From Sipunculus nudus (taxonomy: Eukaryota > Annelida > Sipuncula > Golfingiida > Sipunculidae): a stretch of 64,000 nt of DNA. The stretch is from NCBI GenBank assembly GCA_026874595.1, contig CM049307.1, positions 53,002,870-53,066,869 of the forward strand. The letters run 5' to 3'. The position numbers and the translations under genes were made by a program. Each line of letters starts with the position of its first letter. Position 1 is the stretch's first letter. Below, piece after piece: positions 63,116 to 64,000 of the stretch. The notes beneath the pieces are model-generated. The model did no database searches. It saw nothing but the letters and a program-made list of their open reading frames with translations, and was not told where the DNA came from.

Positions 63116-64000
63116 AGTGATCCAATTTTGTGTAGGTTTTAATGCTGATATAATGGTAAGCATGATAACATTGTTGTGACGTTTATTTGTAAGGCATTTG
63201 CCCAGTCTGTCGTTGTTATGTCCAAATTTTATGACATTTCGAGTGCCATTTTCGTATACCTATTGGCATTTTTAAGGACATAAATATTCGGTCTACCACC
63301 TTCACATAGGAAGGGAAGTAGAGTTGATATTTGTATTTGGCAGCCTGCACCCTCATGCTTAAAGGTCTGTTTTATTACTTGATGAAATCTACAACCATTT
63401 TTATTTAACTGAATTGTAAATACTTAGGGAGTTTCTTGCCTTACTGCATGGTTGACATAAGGATATTTAATGACATAAAGTTAAATCTGCCTTCTGCAGG
63501 CCTACATTCTATTTGAGACTGAAACGTAGGTATGCTAATGTGGGATGATTTCAAGGCTAAATAATCTTCATCTGATAACTTAATTATTTCATGGAATCAG
63601 CAGGTACGTTGGTAAATTTATTAACCGTAGGAGTACAATACTCCCATTTGGTAACATCACTATTTTATATTGTGAATAACATTTCAATTAAGGAATATTT
63701 CAGAAGGGGAAACGAACTTGCACGATATGCTGAACGTGTGTTATAATCTATACATTTGTAAAAAAAAGTTATTGCACAATTTTGTGGAGGAAGTATTTAA
63801 AAATAAAATGTATCATATTACTTATCAATAAGTGAATTCTTCTTAATTTCAATGTCGTTCCATCAAAATAGTCAAAATACACCAAGTATAATCAGAGACC
63901 CGACTCGCTGTAGAAGGACGATAATTAGAGCAAATGCAGCGCCGCCTCTTTTTCCAGCGGCCACCAGACGAGACGGATTCCGACCGAGCCAAACCGAATC
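63116..64000. other. Intergenic DNA to the right edge, no gene seen
   Basis: AT-rich until about 63900; the last 100 bp are GC-richer (GCAGCGCCGCCTCTTTTTCC) and could be the start of something outside the window. Confidence 0.35.

Overview
The window is eukaryotic nuclear DNA. It is AT-rich, has genes split by GT-AG introns, tRNA-derived SINEs, MITE-like repeats, one intact non-LTR retrotransposon and many microsatellites and poly-G/C tracts. The protein-coding content and a TTCGCGA-rich repeat suggest a lophotrochozoan, most likely a mollusc and perhaps a bivalve. That assignment is inference; no rRNA or mitochondrial marker is present. There is no prokaryotic, CRISPR or phage content.

Left third (about 0.3-26 kb): a segmental duplication. 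Two copies (A, 0.34-9.57 kb; B, 13.8-26.0 kb) each carry a multi-exon + strand gene for a GPI-anchored Ly6/uPAR three-finger protein. Each encodes a signal peptide, a mucin-like Ser/Ala/Pro/Asp stalk built from a 24-nt tandem repeat, a set of short symmetric phase-0 Ser/Thr/Asn-rich cassette exons, a 10-cysteine LU domain split over two exons, and a C-terminal hydrophobic GPI signal. The LU and signal exons are nearly identical between copies, but the stalk and cassette repertoire differs: an extra repeat unit, two B-only exons, one exon destroyed by a 63-bp deletion in B, and two cassettes with dead donors in both. This fast-changing stalk is the most unusual system in the window. Between the copies (9.57-13 kb) lies a block flanked by AGAACC/GGTTCT repeat clusters with a few unassigned exon-like segments.

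Middle (about 27-32 kb): a three-exon paired-like (Q50) homeobox gene encoding about 215 aa. It has an N-terminal eh1/octapeptide FSIDSIL, a homeodomain with the classic intron after residue 46, and a C-terminal OAR-like motif. A frameshifted copy of its homeodomain exon lies at 13.3 kb, at the head of duplication unit B.

Right half (about 32-64 kb): mostly non-coding repeat-rich DNA. It holds two paralogous class A peptide-receptor-like GPCR genes with intronless coding regions (40.8-42.0 kb and 61.1-62.3 kb, both + strand, each with a 5' UTR intron ending just before the ATG). An intact CR1/Jockey-like retrotransposon ORF (53.3-56.4 kb, - strand) lies between them. The second GPCR has a recognisable TATA box and 5' UTR exon 3 kb upstream.

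The genes are independent transcription units rather than a pathway. What links them is local duplication: the Ly6 pair, the homeobox exon pair and the GPCR pair.
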